Positions 1 through 12,200 of a stretch of 64,000 bases of DNA are shown piece after piece. Made by a program: the position numbers and the translations under genes. The DNA is from Malachius bipustulatus. Lineage: Eukaryota > Arthropoda > Insecta > Coleoptera > Melyridae. The notes beneath the pieces are model-generated. The model was not told where the DNA came from and ran no database searches. It was given only the letters and a program-made list of their open reading frames with translations. The stretch lies in contig OU342634.1 in assembly GCA_910589415.1 (NCBI GenBank), positions 40,912,723 through 40,976,722 on the forward strand, written 5' to 3'. Each line of letters opens with the position of its first letter. The first letter of the stretch is position 1.

Positions 1-418
1 ATTTCGTCATTATTGAGCCAAGGAGCACCCTGCATAAAATATTTTTACGTTAACAGAAAGAAAAATTTCATAAAATTGACCTGTTTTTATGAAACAAAAA
101 ATTTTTGTATAATTCAGTCGTCAAATGAAATTTGCCTTGCAAGTCTATGTTTCCGACTAATCGTGTCCTTAAATGCTTTGATTTTCTTTCTGATCGCCAC
201 ACTCCTCTGGTGGTGGTGGTGGTGATATGACAGACTAATGAGATGGAAATAACCATTGAAACATCGATGTCTCTGTCTTCACCATACCATTAGGGCAAAT
301 GTGTCGTTCAGAAATCATATAATTGACCTGTTTTTATTTTATTTATTTTTTTCAAAACTCAAAACTGGAGGATTTATTGAACTGTTGGCAGACTTTATAG
401 CTATCCTGTAATGCTTAC
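1..418. other. Left-edge noncoding sequence downstream of ENT gene C exon 5
   Basis: On the minus strand this follows the exon 5 donor of ENT gene C, so it should be intron 5. In genes A and B, exon 6 begins within about 55-80 nt of exon 5, but no exon 6 homology is visible here. Either the intron is longer in gene C and exons 6-7 lie outside the window, or they were lost. The stretch has a short GGT repeat near 208-225 and two direct copies of an 18-nt motif (AAATTGACCTGTTTTTAT) near 72 and 311. The open frames here look accidental. Confidence 0.5.
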
Positions 419-3400
419 CTGCTTAAAATAAAGGGTTAAAAATCGTGTTATTATTGAGGCGAGTGCTGTCAACAAATATACAACCACTGGGGTAAATAGC
501 ACGTCTGAAAATAAGAAAAACATGATAATGTCACAAATTTTTATTTAGGTATTTGCATTAATAATTTATTTTTTTCTGCGACGGGCTAAAAGTTTGACCT
601 TTTTTCCCCGTTGACAGGTAGAAAAATGCCTCATTATATGAGCTGCATATTATCGGGGAAGAAATGAATTAGCAGGGAAATAAATGAGTACTTATTTCCC
701 CGAAATGACGGCTTAGGTATAGCTACTATTAACACTCAGATATCATTAAATTTATATCAAATATACGTAAAGGAAAGTTACCTTATTATCTAAATGGCAA
801 TTATTAAGGGAATTTTCATAACAATCACTATCCATATTAATAAATTCACTCATTGAGACCTTACAAGAATCTTTGTTTTGAGAAGTTATTTTAGGAAAAT
901 TGTTAGGTGTATGCGTAATGGCACTTAAAACATTAGGAAACTCGAGCATTTTCTTAGCAAAAGGTTCGTTTGAGTAGAGATAATATTTATACCAACCGTT
1001 CCATTCAGATCCATTTCCTACGTCTTCAGACACAACCAGCGCTGTAAGACCTGGATGTGTCGTCATAGTTGTGCATACGTTCAGCATGCAGGCGATCATA
1101 GGAATTTTCACTTTCCAAAAAACACTCTTAATCCTATCAAAGGTAATATTTTCGTTCTGTTTCGCTTCTGTAACAATGCTTATTGTATGTTTATAGAATT
1201 TTGAGGTGTTAGTAATGATTAGATAAAGCAGGATGCTGAAGATTATATACCCCACGGCGAAACAAAAATAAATAGTTCCCGAAATTTGGGGAGACGTTCC
1301 AACTTCCAAAGAGAAGATCTGTATCACTGCTGAGAATATACCCACAGTTGCACCTCCAGCTTCGATAAATCCTAGATACTTTGGAGGAAATTTCGCTGTC
1401 AGTTCCAATAACAGGGTATAAAGTGTACAGCTTGAAGCTAAAAAAATATTAATATTATGTTATCTCGATTTATCTGTCCCCATTTCAAATATAGGCGCTC
1501 CGTGCATTGGCTAGGCTTTTTGCGAAAAGAGCTTAGTTGAAAGTTAGACCAAAGGAAGAATTTCGAAATTTTACATACCGTACTCTCGAATAATACAGTG
1601 TGTCCCCGGATGGACCTAACTAGACTTATAAATTTCCTTATTTTGCATCTTAGGAAAAAGTCATTCTTTAGAAAAAGTTTTGCTTTATCTAGAATATCTT
1701 AAGCCGCTGTCAAAATTTCGAAATAATATTCAGGGTGGATACAATTCATTTATTACAGTTTTTATCAAGGATATTTCCTACTAAAAAGTTCAATTGCATA
1801 TCGATATGGCACTTCACCAATACCGTGGCACTTAACTAAATAAATTCTTTGCTAGAGACAACATAATTTCAATTTAATATTGAATATTGAATATACAGGG
1901 TGGCCCAGCGAAAAGGTACCAGGCCTAATAACTTGAATACTGAAGATGTACGCGAAAAACACCGAAACAGGTCGACTTTGTTATCGAGGGGGACATATTT
2001 TCGTAACAAATTTAACCACCCAAGTTCACCCCCTTGGCAGGGGTAGCTACCCCTTTGCTTATCATCACAGGGAACAGCTATTGAGTGATACATCATTTGA
2101 AAGCTACTTGAATTCTCTTTACAACGATATCCAACATTTTGGGTTTCGCTTACATACAGGTTGGCCCAACGAAAACATTTTTTTGAGCCACCATGTATGT
2201 TAGTGAAACCCAAAATGTTGGATATCGTTGTAAAGAGAATTCAAGTAGCTTTCAAATGATGTCTCACTCAATAGCTGTTCCCATGATGATAAGCAAAGGG
2301 GTAGCTACCCCTACCAAGGGGGTGAACTTGGGTAGTTAAATTTGTTACGAAAATATGTCCCCCTCAATAACAAAATCGACCTGTTTCGGTGTTTTTCGCG
2401 TACATCTTCAGTTTTCAAGTTATTAGGCCTGGTACCTTTTCGCTGAGCCAGCCTGTATAGTAGACACCAATCTATATAAATTTGAGTAAATCATTTGTTT
2501 TGGCAAAATGTATCCATTGTATTACTTATTTATCCTAATAAAGATAAACAAATCTACTTAGAGATAAAACTTCTAATTAGTTATCACTGACTTTCTGTTA
2601 AAATTTCAGTTAATATCACTTTTCTTTCAAGTAGGTTGTACCTGTGTTTTCACTCTTTTTTTTAAGTTTCATACTTAGTTTAGATCACTTGTTGAAAAAT
2701 GTGTAACGTTAGGAGGGAAATATGTGGAATAAGTTTTGTATAAACTTTTGTACGTGGTAAAAAATGTAATAAATTAATTGTATCCACCCTGTATATTATT
2801 TCGAAATTTTGACAGCGGCTTAAGATATTCTAGATAAAGCAAAACTTTTTCTAAGGAATGACTTTTTTTCCTAAGATGCAAAATAAGGAAGTTTATAAGT
2901 ATAGCTAGGCCCATCCGGGGACACACTGTATATAATTTTATATATATTTATTTATAATATATTTTGTTGTAATTAATTGCATGCTAATTGTCATTTTAGA
3001 TGACGATGCTATAACGCAATAATGATTATATCTTGGTAATTTTTACACGCTTCCATAGTAGAAAAAATTCTAACACAATATATTACAAGCAGTAATTAGT
3101 TGATTAATATTGATTATAATAATTGAGTAATATGATTGTATTAAACTATTATGACTTATAACTTCATTTTTAGTCGAAAGACCTTTTCCAACAACCTCAT
3201 TCAATACCATTACACGATGGAAGGGTTGGATAGTTCTATTACCCTTTATTTGTCTACTTGATAAGATTCATGGTTTGCGCACTACTTGTTGATGATTTAT
3301 CCACAACAATAATCATTGCAAATGACAGCTATTTTCCTTCCCTCTTACTAAAACTAGAGAGCCCAAACCTAAAGAGCCGATTTTTATTTTTTATATCATC

Positions 3401-4206
3401 AAATCATCTCTCCCAATATTAAATTTTTTGTTCCAATCTGCTTTGGACGTCCTAACGCTAAATAATATAATCGGAGATTTTGGTTATACCGAAGATCATA
3501 GATGATTTATTTTCATTGTCGATATTATGTTACATGGCCGCGAATATAAATTCTTATTTCGTTAGAAAAGGTCAATTTCGCAAAAAACCTATGCAATGGG
3601 ACACGCTGTATTATACTGACCCGTTAAAATTGCCACAGCAGAAAGCGAGACATAATAGAAAATTTCCTGCCCTGAAATAATAATTATAAATAATGACAAT
3701 TACAACCATTGTTATTGTTGACCCGAATATTTACAGGAATATGTATCCACCTTGATCATGGCCAGTGTGAAGGATAAAACACTAAAAACTATTCCGTATA
3801 TGATAAATAATCTTTTATTGATTGAGATGTACTTTCCGAGATAAACTATTAGAGGAATGATGACTCCAATTATCATCTGCATGGACCCACACGTTGCGAA
3901 GAAGTATTTTTGGTAGTAATTTTTATTCACATCGTTAGAAGAAGAATCGCCTAATTTATACATCCAGTACTACGAAGAATTGTTTTTTTATATATAGAAA
4001 TGCAACATTTTTATACTCACGTTATAGGCTGTTGTTATGAACGATATGGGAACCCATATAGCACAAGCTGTCCCATAAATAAGAGCATAACAGGCGTAAT
4101 ATTTATCCTCAAGGGGATCATCTTGATTTTTTGATTTCAACTTGCTGTCTTCTTCAATCGTTTTCTCGCAGCTTTTTCCTTTAATTTTACCATTCTTCAC
4201 TGTCAT
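419..4206 (-). CDS. Equilibrative nucleoside transporter paralogue C (partial at left edge)
   Basis: This is a multi-pass membrane transporter of the SLC29/ENT family, which moves nucleosides across membranes by facilitated diffusion. The visible exons are 4206-4021, 3969-3735, 3671-3621, 1437-997 and 504-419 (186, 235, 51, 441 and 86 nt). All have AG acceptors and GT donors, and the phases join into one open frame of 333 codons. Family landmarks: an N-terminal DKYYACY segment before the first helix; an acidic KVDT/SWQ joint at exons 2-3; ELTAKFPPKYLGF and SLEVGTSP in exon 4; GNGSEWN at its end; and DVLFTPVV in exon 5. Exons 6-7 (CNAQPR and CEPDEKYLG regions in its neighbours) are not seen and should lie left of the window. 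The PWN motif of helix 1 is degenerate. The Asp of the DxxGR motif is Ser, as in copies A and B. Intron 4 houses elements E1 and E2. Closest to copy B. Whether it is expressed is unknown. Confidence 0.8.
1596..2928. mobile_element. E1: TA-flanked inverted-repeat element (Tc1/mariner-like, non-autonomous)
   Basis: The left end begins CAGTGTGTCCCCGGATGG after a TA. The right end is the complement, followed by TA (2929-2930). Terminal arms of about 160 nt (1596-1758 and 2768-2928) match with few differences. The interior is AT-rich, without a transposase frame, and has been split by insertion of E2. The TA target and terminal CAG are typical of the IS630-Tc1-mariner superfamily; assignment beyond that is inference. 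It lies in what is now intron 4 of ENT gene C. Confidence 0.75.
1896..2455. mobile_element. E2: near-perfect palindromic TA-flanked element nested in E1
   Basis: Arms of about 255 nt (1896-2150 and 2203-2455) run from CAGGGTGGCCCAGCG to its complement and are flanked by TA on both sides. The two open frames on opposite strands here (1946-2203 and 1869-2213) are a consequence of the palindrome, not genes. The ~50-nt centre is itself a fragment with the same end sequence, CAGGTTGGCCCAACG at 2157, as if a third element had been reduced to its tips. Confidence 0.75.
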
Positions 4207-6280
4207 GGTTTATTCTATAATAATAAACCAGAATAAATCAAATAAAATTTGATTAAGTAAACAAAAAAATTGTCTCAGAAAAAATTAGTAGTTAAACTAA
4301 AATCATCTCAGCGGTTCTATGTTTCCCATGATTATTATTCGTTTTTACTTAATTAAACAACTAAGTAATCACCCATTTGAGATAAGATAGAGACACAATG
4401 AGGTTAATTAATGTTATTAAGTAGGTACTTATCCTTCTAATAAAAGTTATTGTTATTAGATTTCTAAACAATTCAATCATTCGTTTATTTACGATACTCA
4501 TACTTTGCGAAAATCACCCCAAAATATTCAAATGTCCACGGAGCCTTATGATATCACGAAAAAGTGGTTTCCAAAATTCATCTGACCACGAGATATAGGA
4601 TGTGCTACTTAAGTGCGTACACTATAACTATCTCGAAATGTACACAGTGTGTTGTGAAAAAATTATTTAAGCTCTTATAGCCACAAATTGTTTGTCCAAA
4701 CATAATTGAATTTTAATCATAGGCGTCCATCTTCCCTCTTCTAATAAAACTGTAAAAAGTTTTATTCATAACTTCGTTGATTCTTGAAATTTTGCACATA
4801 CTTTTTTTATACCAGCACATCTTTTGCTAAATTAAGTGCTGAATGAGGAACCTTACCGGACCTAAGTTTGATATGTCACTCTCATAATGGGATATCCTGT
4901 ATAGTTCAAAATAGATTTAAATTATCAGTAATGTGAACCTGTAGGTAGGTACCTAGTTGAATTTGTAAAAAAAAAATCAATTTGCTCACAGAAACGGACT
5001 TGAATGACCTGCAAAAGTAACTTGCCAAAATTACTTTGAAAAGTGCAACATAGAAAAAGAGGGAGAAGGGGAATAATTTCATATAGGTACCTACGCATTT
5101 TCAATCGTAAAATTCGAATCTTCAATAAAAACTAATGATTCCCCTTTAAGATTTCTCCCTGCTAGCCTTGTAGACTAGCCTCCCTGCCACATCTACAAGA
5201 GGGAAGGCTAATTCTAACATCCTTTATTTCCCCCGAGGAATCATTATAGACATTTTTATCCGTATAGTGCTTCTTACTCACCTGTAGATATATAGAGTGA
5301 TTCTGCACTCTTGTTTGTACCTATTCTTGTGACTTATTTGGCCCCAAAGATGGAGTGTAGATGCCTAACAGTTGAATTTCTGAATTATTCAATTGGGAAT
5401 CGGGTTCTTGGGAATGAAATTATTATTTATAAAAAGATTTTTATAAAAAACGAAACGTTTCAGGGCCGATTGGTCCCTTGTTAACTCGTAAAAAAGATGT
5501 AGAAAACTTAAAATACTTTAAAAAACTATAAGTAATATAATAATGATCGTAAATGGTGTTTTTAAGAATTTTTGAAATTTTAGAAAATATAATAAATTGA
5601 ATATTATATTATTTATAATATAATATTTTAATATACAATAATATTTATATTATATTTTAATCAACATTACAACAACAATACTTTTAAAACTATATTACCA
5701 TACAATAAAATACACGCAACAGACACAATAAACAATAAATTACAATAAACAAAAGCATAATAACTAAAATGTCAAAATCAAGTCAATTTATTATATTTTC
5801 TAAAATTTCAAAAATTCTAAAAAACACCATTTACGATCATTATTATATGTATTACTTATAGTTTTTTAAAGTATTTTAAGTTTTTTACATCTTTTTTACG
5901 AGTGAACAAGGGACCAATCGGCCCCCTATAAAAAATATGAAAATTTTTCGAACATATTCGAACTACTGGGGTTTAATTTCTTCTGTTGATGGAAGGCAGG
6001 ATTAAACAATAATAATTATTCTAAACTTCTAGCTCTATTTGAGCATATAGTTTTATTAATATTATAGCCATATTAGGATCTATTATCTTAACAAGAATTT
6101 GAACCATATAACTGGCCTTACTTACTTTACTCGTCTAATTTTTACACTTAATCGAAATAATTAACTTGCTTGTAATGTTAGTTCGAATATAAAACTGTAC
6201 TTCAAGATATAAAAATATTATATAAATATATAAATAAATATCAAAAAATATAAAATAAGAATATAAAAACAATAAATAAT
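4207..6280. other. Intergenic spacer between ENT genes B and C
   Basis: This spacer holds the 5' flank of gene C and the 3' flank of gene B. No supportable gene is seen. About 4493-4610 is a diverged copy of the sequence at 29265-29360 (a dispersed repeat containing TCACGAAAAAG and CCAAAATTCA). The inverted repeat E3 occupies 5462-5926. The rest is AT-rich. Confidence 0.5.
5462..5926. repeat. E3: 465-bp foldback repeat
   Basis: Arms 5462-5600 and 5788-5926 are inverted copies; the outer end reads CAGGGCCGATTGGTCCC and its complement. The 190-bp centre is very AT-rich with no coding remnant. Unlike E1 and E2, a TA is not evident on both sides, so its superfamily is left open. Confidence 0.7.
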
Positions 6281-9200
6281 TTAAAAAGAGTTAACTATAA
6301 CTACATTTACATAAGATACAGCAAGTAAAAATACGTTCTGGAAGGATAAACTGATCACGTTTCCCAAGTATTTCTCATCTGGTTCGCACATCCTGTAACA
6401 GATAAAATTAGTAACTATAAGATTCCTCATACTGAACATGAACTCACCTCGGTATCAGTAAGGTTAGGGTGGTATTAAGGAAACAATCAGACACGAAGAA
6501 GATTAAAATAAAAATGATGAAATAATAGTCTTCCTGGAATATAACCGGGAGGTGGTTCCTAGGTTGCGCGTTGCATAGCATCAGAAGTGGGATTAGGGCG
6601 ATTCGCATGATGCACATCACAAATAAAACGTGCTGATTGGTCATCTAGATTTAAAACAAATTTTTACTGATAACTCTATTCCTCATTGGTTTTGAAATGT
6701 ATGAGGCTTGAGCCACATGCTTACCTGTTTAAAATAAAGGGTTACAAATCTTGTTGTTATTGATACTATTGCTGTCAACAAATACACAACTACTGGGGTG
6801 AATAGGTGGTCTGAAAATAAGAAAAATACGTTGGTGTCACATAGGTATTTATATTTATAAGTATGAAATGATTCAAGTATAGTTATGAACTTTCAGTCCG
6901 TAATTATTCATTCACTACCCAGACCTTCTCGTTACATCGAGTAAAAAAAATGTTAAATTGTTATAGGATGTTCCTCGCGTTTCATTTTCTCATAAATGAT
7001 ACCAAAATAGTAATTTTTAAAATGGCAGCACCATATTCACAGTTATCTTCAGACAAGGTACAAGGATCAGGGAATGCCTATACAAGCCAGTTAATTAAGA
7101 GAAACATATTATGTTTAGGACATGCAATCTAGAACATGTAGGACATTATTTGGAACTTTTTTCGTTGGCAAAAGGCACTCATTCTTCTTATCACCGGAAG
7201 GCTAAATCAAGCAGTTAATGCTCGACCTGGTCAGGCCTGGGTCTCATATGGGACTCTTCGTTCTACTTGTTGACTTATTTACTCTAATTATACTTATTAT
7301 CCCAGATAAACACGCAATACCTAGGTTCAAAGAACGTGGGACTTGAGCTCCAGGATTCTCTAACGAGAGAACTAAAGACCTTTCAACATGTAGAAGATGG
7401 TAATTCTGTTTATTGTAGCTACTCATACCTATAATTATAGGTATGAGGAGATGCAATACTGAAACAGCAGATTCTATTTTCAAAATATGAAAAAAAGTTC
7501 CTATAAAAATAGGTCGAGAAATGCTTCCTAAGGGGGCTACTTACAGCCCCCGAAAGGGGAGCCCATGAAGATGGTTTTTATTTAATACCTCCGAGCCCGT
7601 TCAAGATAGAAAAGTGAAATTTTGGGAATTTATCAAACTTTTTATGGCCAATAAGATGCAATTACAAAAATTAAAAAATTTCCATCAGGGGGGGTCAGAT
7701 AGGTGAAGAGTGAGGTTAAAATCACCCTAACTTTTTTTGTATGTACCTCGTGCCAGGATTTGATATCAGATTATGAAATGTTGAAGTTTTTTACACAAAA
7801 AAGGTCGTCTTGCTGAATTTCGATAACATGCACCGTTTTCGCGTAAAATCGATTTGAAAATTACCTTACATGGCATAAAAATTCATATTGAAACACAACT
7901 ATAGAAAAATATTCAACGTAGGCCAATAAGTAACAGTTTGTTTGAAAATTGTGTTTCACGCTAATTAAGTAGAAGAAAAAGAAAATTTATAGAGCAAAAA
8001 AATGGCAAAAATTTTCAACAGCATGATTCCTATGATGGGGTCTCCCCTGACCGCGAGCACGTCAAAAATTGCCATTTTCCGGTAAACGTTGACGTATGCG
8101 GGTGAACAGTTGACGTGTAGGAGCTCTTCGGTTTGAAAATCGTCGTCGGTATTCATACTCAGCCGCCAGACCACGATCATTGCAGAATCCATATACGAAG
8201 TGCATTTCAGCCAGCTCTTGGTTAGTGAAATTTTCCATTTTTACAAAACAGTACTCAATAAATTTTCTTTTTCTTCTACTTAATTAGCGTGAAACACAAT
8301 TTTCAAACAAACTGTTACTTATTGCGTCCCGTGATCCATGGCCTACGTTGAATATTTTTCTCTAGTTGTGTTTCAATATGAATTTTTATGCCATGTAAGG
8401 TAATTTTCAAATCGATTTTAAGCGAAAACGGTGCATGTTATCGAAATTCAGCAAGACGATCTTTTTTGTGTAAAAAACTTCAACATTTCATAATCAGAGG
8501 CCCTTGAGGCTACTTGAAAACTTCTGACACTTGGGCTTTACCACAGCCATAAGATATTTATTTTTTTTACCTATCTGACCCCCCCCCCCTGATGGAAATT
8601 TTTTAATTTTTGTAATTGCATCTTATTGGCCATAAAAAGTTTGATAAATTCCCAAAATTTCACTTTTCTATCTTGAACGGTTTCGGAGGTATTAAATAAA
8701 AACCATCTTCATGGGCTCCCCTTTCGGGGACAGTATTAGGAAGCACTTCTCGACCTATTTTTATAGGAACTTTTTTTCATATTTTTGAAAATAGAATCTG
8801 CTGTTTCAGTATTGCACGCTAATTACGGAACACACGTATAGCTTTAAGTGTGTGCAATTAATTCCATGTGAATTTTTATTTTTGGCAGCGATATTACCTA
8901 TAACGAAACGATTACTTATATTTTTATAATTTTTTTACCCACTTGTTGTCATGTTTGTAACACAATAATAATTATTGCAAACAGTAACTTTATAGGTATC
9001 TGTTTTGGGAGTCCGGACATTTAATTAAATAATTTCATAGATGATAGATCGGTATAATTAGAGGTTAAACGACTTACCTGGTAAGGAAGTTCAATCCTCA
9101 ATTATACGAGATGATCACGTCCGAAAATATCACCCTGTAGTGACGTTCACGAGCTCCAATAGTGCGTAATGTTTTCAGTTTTTTAAAATCCCCAGGTAGG

Positions 9201-12200
9201 TACCTATTACTCACCCGCACGTCCGGCCGTTATCTGCTGTAGATAGCTCATTATCGTTCTGAGCTTTTTCAATTTTTTAGATCGTTATCAGTTGGGTATA
9301 GGGTGCGGGTGGGTTGTGATATTTTCGGACGTGATCATCTCGTATAATTGAGGATTGAACTTCCTTACCAGGTAAGTCGTTTAACCTCTAATTATACTTC
9401 GATGATCACGTCCTCAATATCACCCTGTAGATGTTTAAAGCACAACCGATCTAAAAAATATCCTGTTTCCTGGTAGGTGTTGCTTGCTGGAATATTATGG
9501 CGAATAAAATTAGGAAGCATACCTACTAACCATGCAGAGTAATATTTATTTCCGTTATCAAAGTTACATACTTTTTTCACAGAATTTAAAACCAATAATA
9601 ACACTGATGTAAAACTATGTTTCAACCAGACGAAGATTATGTAAATATTAATTACCAATTCAAGTAAATGAACTTATTTGCCTAGGTGCAAATAACTGAC
9701 CTAAAATTTTTGATTTGACGCAACTTGCCTGATACTTCATTACAGGTCGATTATAATATTTATTTACCTTTGAGTTTTCTGTCCACCCCAGTGCTGTTTT
9801 TGTAAAATGCTTTCAACACTGAGGCCTTTCGTTGCAGCAGCGGAAGTAGTTGCATGTCGCGTTCTATGCGATTTGAATTTTCTGGTATTTATTCTGGCTT
9901 TTGGGCCAGCCTTAATGCAACGACTGATTGTTTGAATAGTCGCTGGATGATATGGCTTTTTGAAGGTAAGTAATAATTGATCTATCTCTCCTCTGAATTC
10001 TTTTGTTGAGTCCATGTAAAATATGAGTACTGACGAAGCGCATTGGTTTCACCTTTCTCTAAAATAGTGTAATGTTATTTTTGGTTGGCATTTGTTAGAT
10101 GTGGAAGTTTTCATTAGATCCGTTATCACAACTTCAACTTTATCATCATTGATTATGGATTATGTTTGATAACTTGATCTTTGCTAATTTTTGTACTCTT
10201 TGTGCCGATGATAATGCTAGAAGAAGAGTAAGCTTATAATAATCAGTTGCAAAGACAGTGATTCCAATGAATTTAGCTCAGGATTTAGAGGCTCTAGATA
10301 CACTAGTATAGGGTGCAGATCTCATATCTCGTTGTACCTTGGGAATTTTGGTCCTGTTCTAAAAGCCCCTTTCAAGAATCTCATTAATATGGTCTGATCG
10401 GTTGGTTGTACTAATGTATTCAAGGCAGACCTATGTGTGTTAAGGGTACTGTACTTTTCCCCCTTATTATATTCTTCCTATAAAAATTTAATTATTTTAT
10501 TTGGGTCTGAATTAAATACTTCCACCCTTTCACAAAGCCACAATTTTTTGTACGTGGAGCTATATTGCTTCAACGTCTTTTCGCTAAGAGATGGTATCAT
10601 ATGGTTTTTAAAGCAGTTCCAGGAACATTTTTTAAGATGTACGCTTCCCGGAAAACCGTGCTGCTCTCCGGGTAAGGCTTTCCCATAGAGGATGAGGTTG
10701 TCTCAAATAAGATGAGAGTAAAGTTTTATTAGTGTGCAAAATTGGCAACTCGCAGAAACAATCAAATTTTTCAATGCAGGACACCATGGTTGTGTTTTCC
10801 ATGGTGGAAAAACAACAATATATTTTGCCTTATCAATCAAAAATTTATTTATCACCGTGGATCGGAGCGGGGAGGGCGGAACTGCGTAAAAATTTATAAG
10901 TATTAGTCCATGATAATGTGAAAGCATCTACTGTTGCTGATTATGGATCTGGACGCCAAGATACAAAGTTTTGCATTTATTATTAAGGTGGGAGGCAAAT
11001 AAATTTACGTTTGGTAGGCCCAGTTCAGAAACAACATTTCCAAATTTGTCGCCTTATTTTGTTCAATGGCCCATGCTTGACGCCGCCTATGCGATTTATG
11101 TAGGCTATGGCTGTAATATTAGCTTATCTTAAGAGGGTATGCCTGTTATAATATATATATTTTATTTTATTTATTTATTTATTTATTTATTTATTTTTTC
11201 GCAAAGCCTTTTAAAATTGAACACATCCATGAGTTCCAGCTGATTGATATGATAAGCACTCTCCTGTAAGCTCCAAACGCCTCGGGAGTTTGTTGCACCC
11301 CATTCTGAATTGGATGCATCGGTGCAGATTATAGTAAAATATTGTTTGTTTATTTATTGCTCATTTTCGCATTTTTCAAGCTTTTCGACTATGAATCGAT
11401 ATCTATTAAGAGATAATTCAGAATAATTATCTTCTTATCATAATTTGAATTTTATTTTTTAAGTCCTAGATATTTTCCCTTTCAAATTGTTTCACATGCA
11501 CCCAACAGTAGTTACAGCATAGCTGCGACAAGAGTTATTAATTTTCAAGAACATTGGTAACTGTGAGACAATTTTTTGTTTTTCATTTGGAATTGACATT
11601 ATCATCTCCTGACTATTGGAAACAAATCCTATAGAAATGTTATATTTTTAATGTGATTTTGGCAACTTTTCTCATAATTTATAATAAAATCTAGAGATGT
11701 TATTTTTATTTTTATTTATTTTTATTTATTTATTTATTTATTTATTTTTTCTATCAATCAATATCATCAATATCATATGGGTCAAGGTATATTATTGAAA
11801 CATGACCCATAGATCTCAAGCGATTCACGATAGGTTTAAAAATTTTTTGTAAAAACATATGGTGCTGTCGAAAGACTATTTGGAAGGCACGTAAACCCAA
11901 AAAGGTGGTTATCGTATTTGAATTTGAAAAAATATGCATTCTTGAGATCAACCGTAGGTACTCATATAGCATCCTTCATTTATTAGGTTTTTTACAGTTC
12001 TGAAATCCTCAAGTTTAAAATGTGAACAGTTCAGATAATTATTTAGTTCTTTGAGATTTATTTTGTGCTCCGGGAGGTCCTAAAAAGGGGGTCCCGGCTG
12101 CTTCACTGCAGTCGTTAAGTTATGTCAGAGGCCCTTATTGTGGCTACTTGAAAACTTCTGACACTTGGGCTTTACCACAGCCATATGATATTTATTTATT

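Larger units (their letters stand above)
7452..8816. mobile_element. E4: 1.37-kb long-TIR palindrome with transposase remnant
   Basis: Arms 7452-7989 and 8257-8816 are inverted copies of more than 500 nt, sharing the TGCAATACTGAAACAGCAG end and the strings around AAAGTTTGATAAATTCCC. The right arm has gained a 75-bp block (about 8495-8570) that recurs at 12125-12206; the left arm has an unmatched 60-bp block at 7706-7765. The 267-bp centre encodes the helix-turn-helix remnant described separately. The structure fits an internally deleted long-TIR transposon. It lies within the oversized intron of ENT gene B. Confidence 0.75.

Noticed and set aside
9060..9385. ACTTACCTGGTAAG strings looking like splice donors
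   Set aside because: They are part of the inverted arms of E5 and occur symmetrically, so they are not exon borders.
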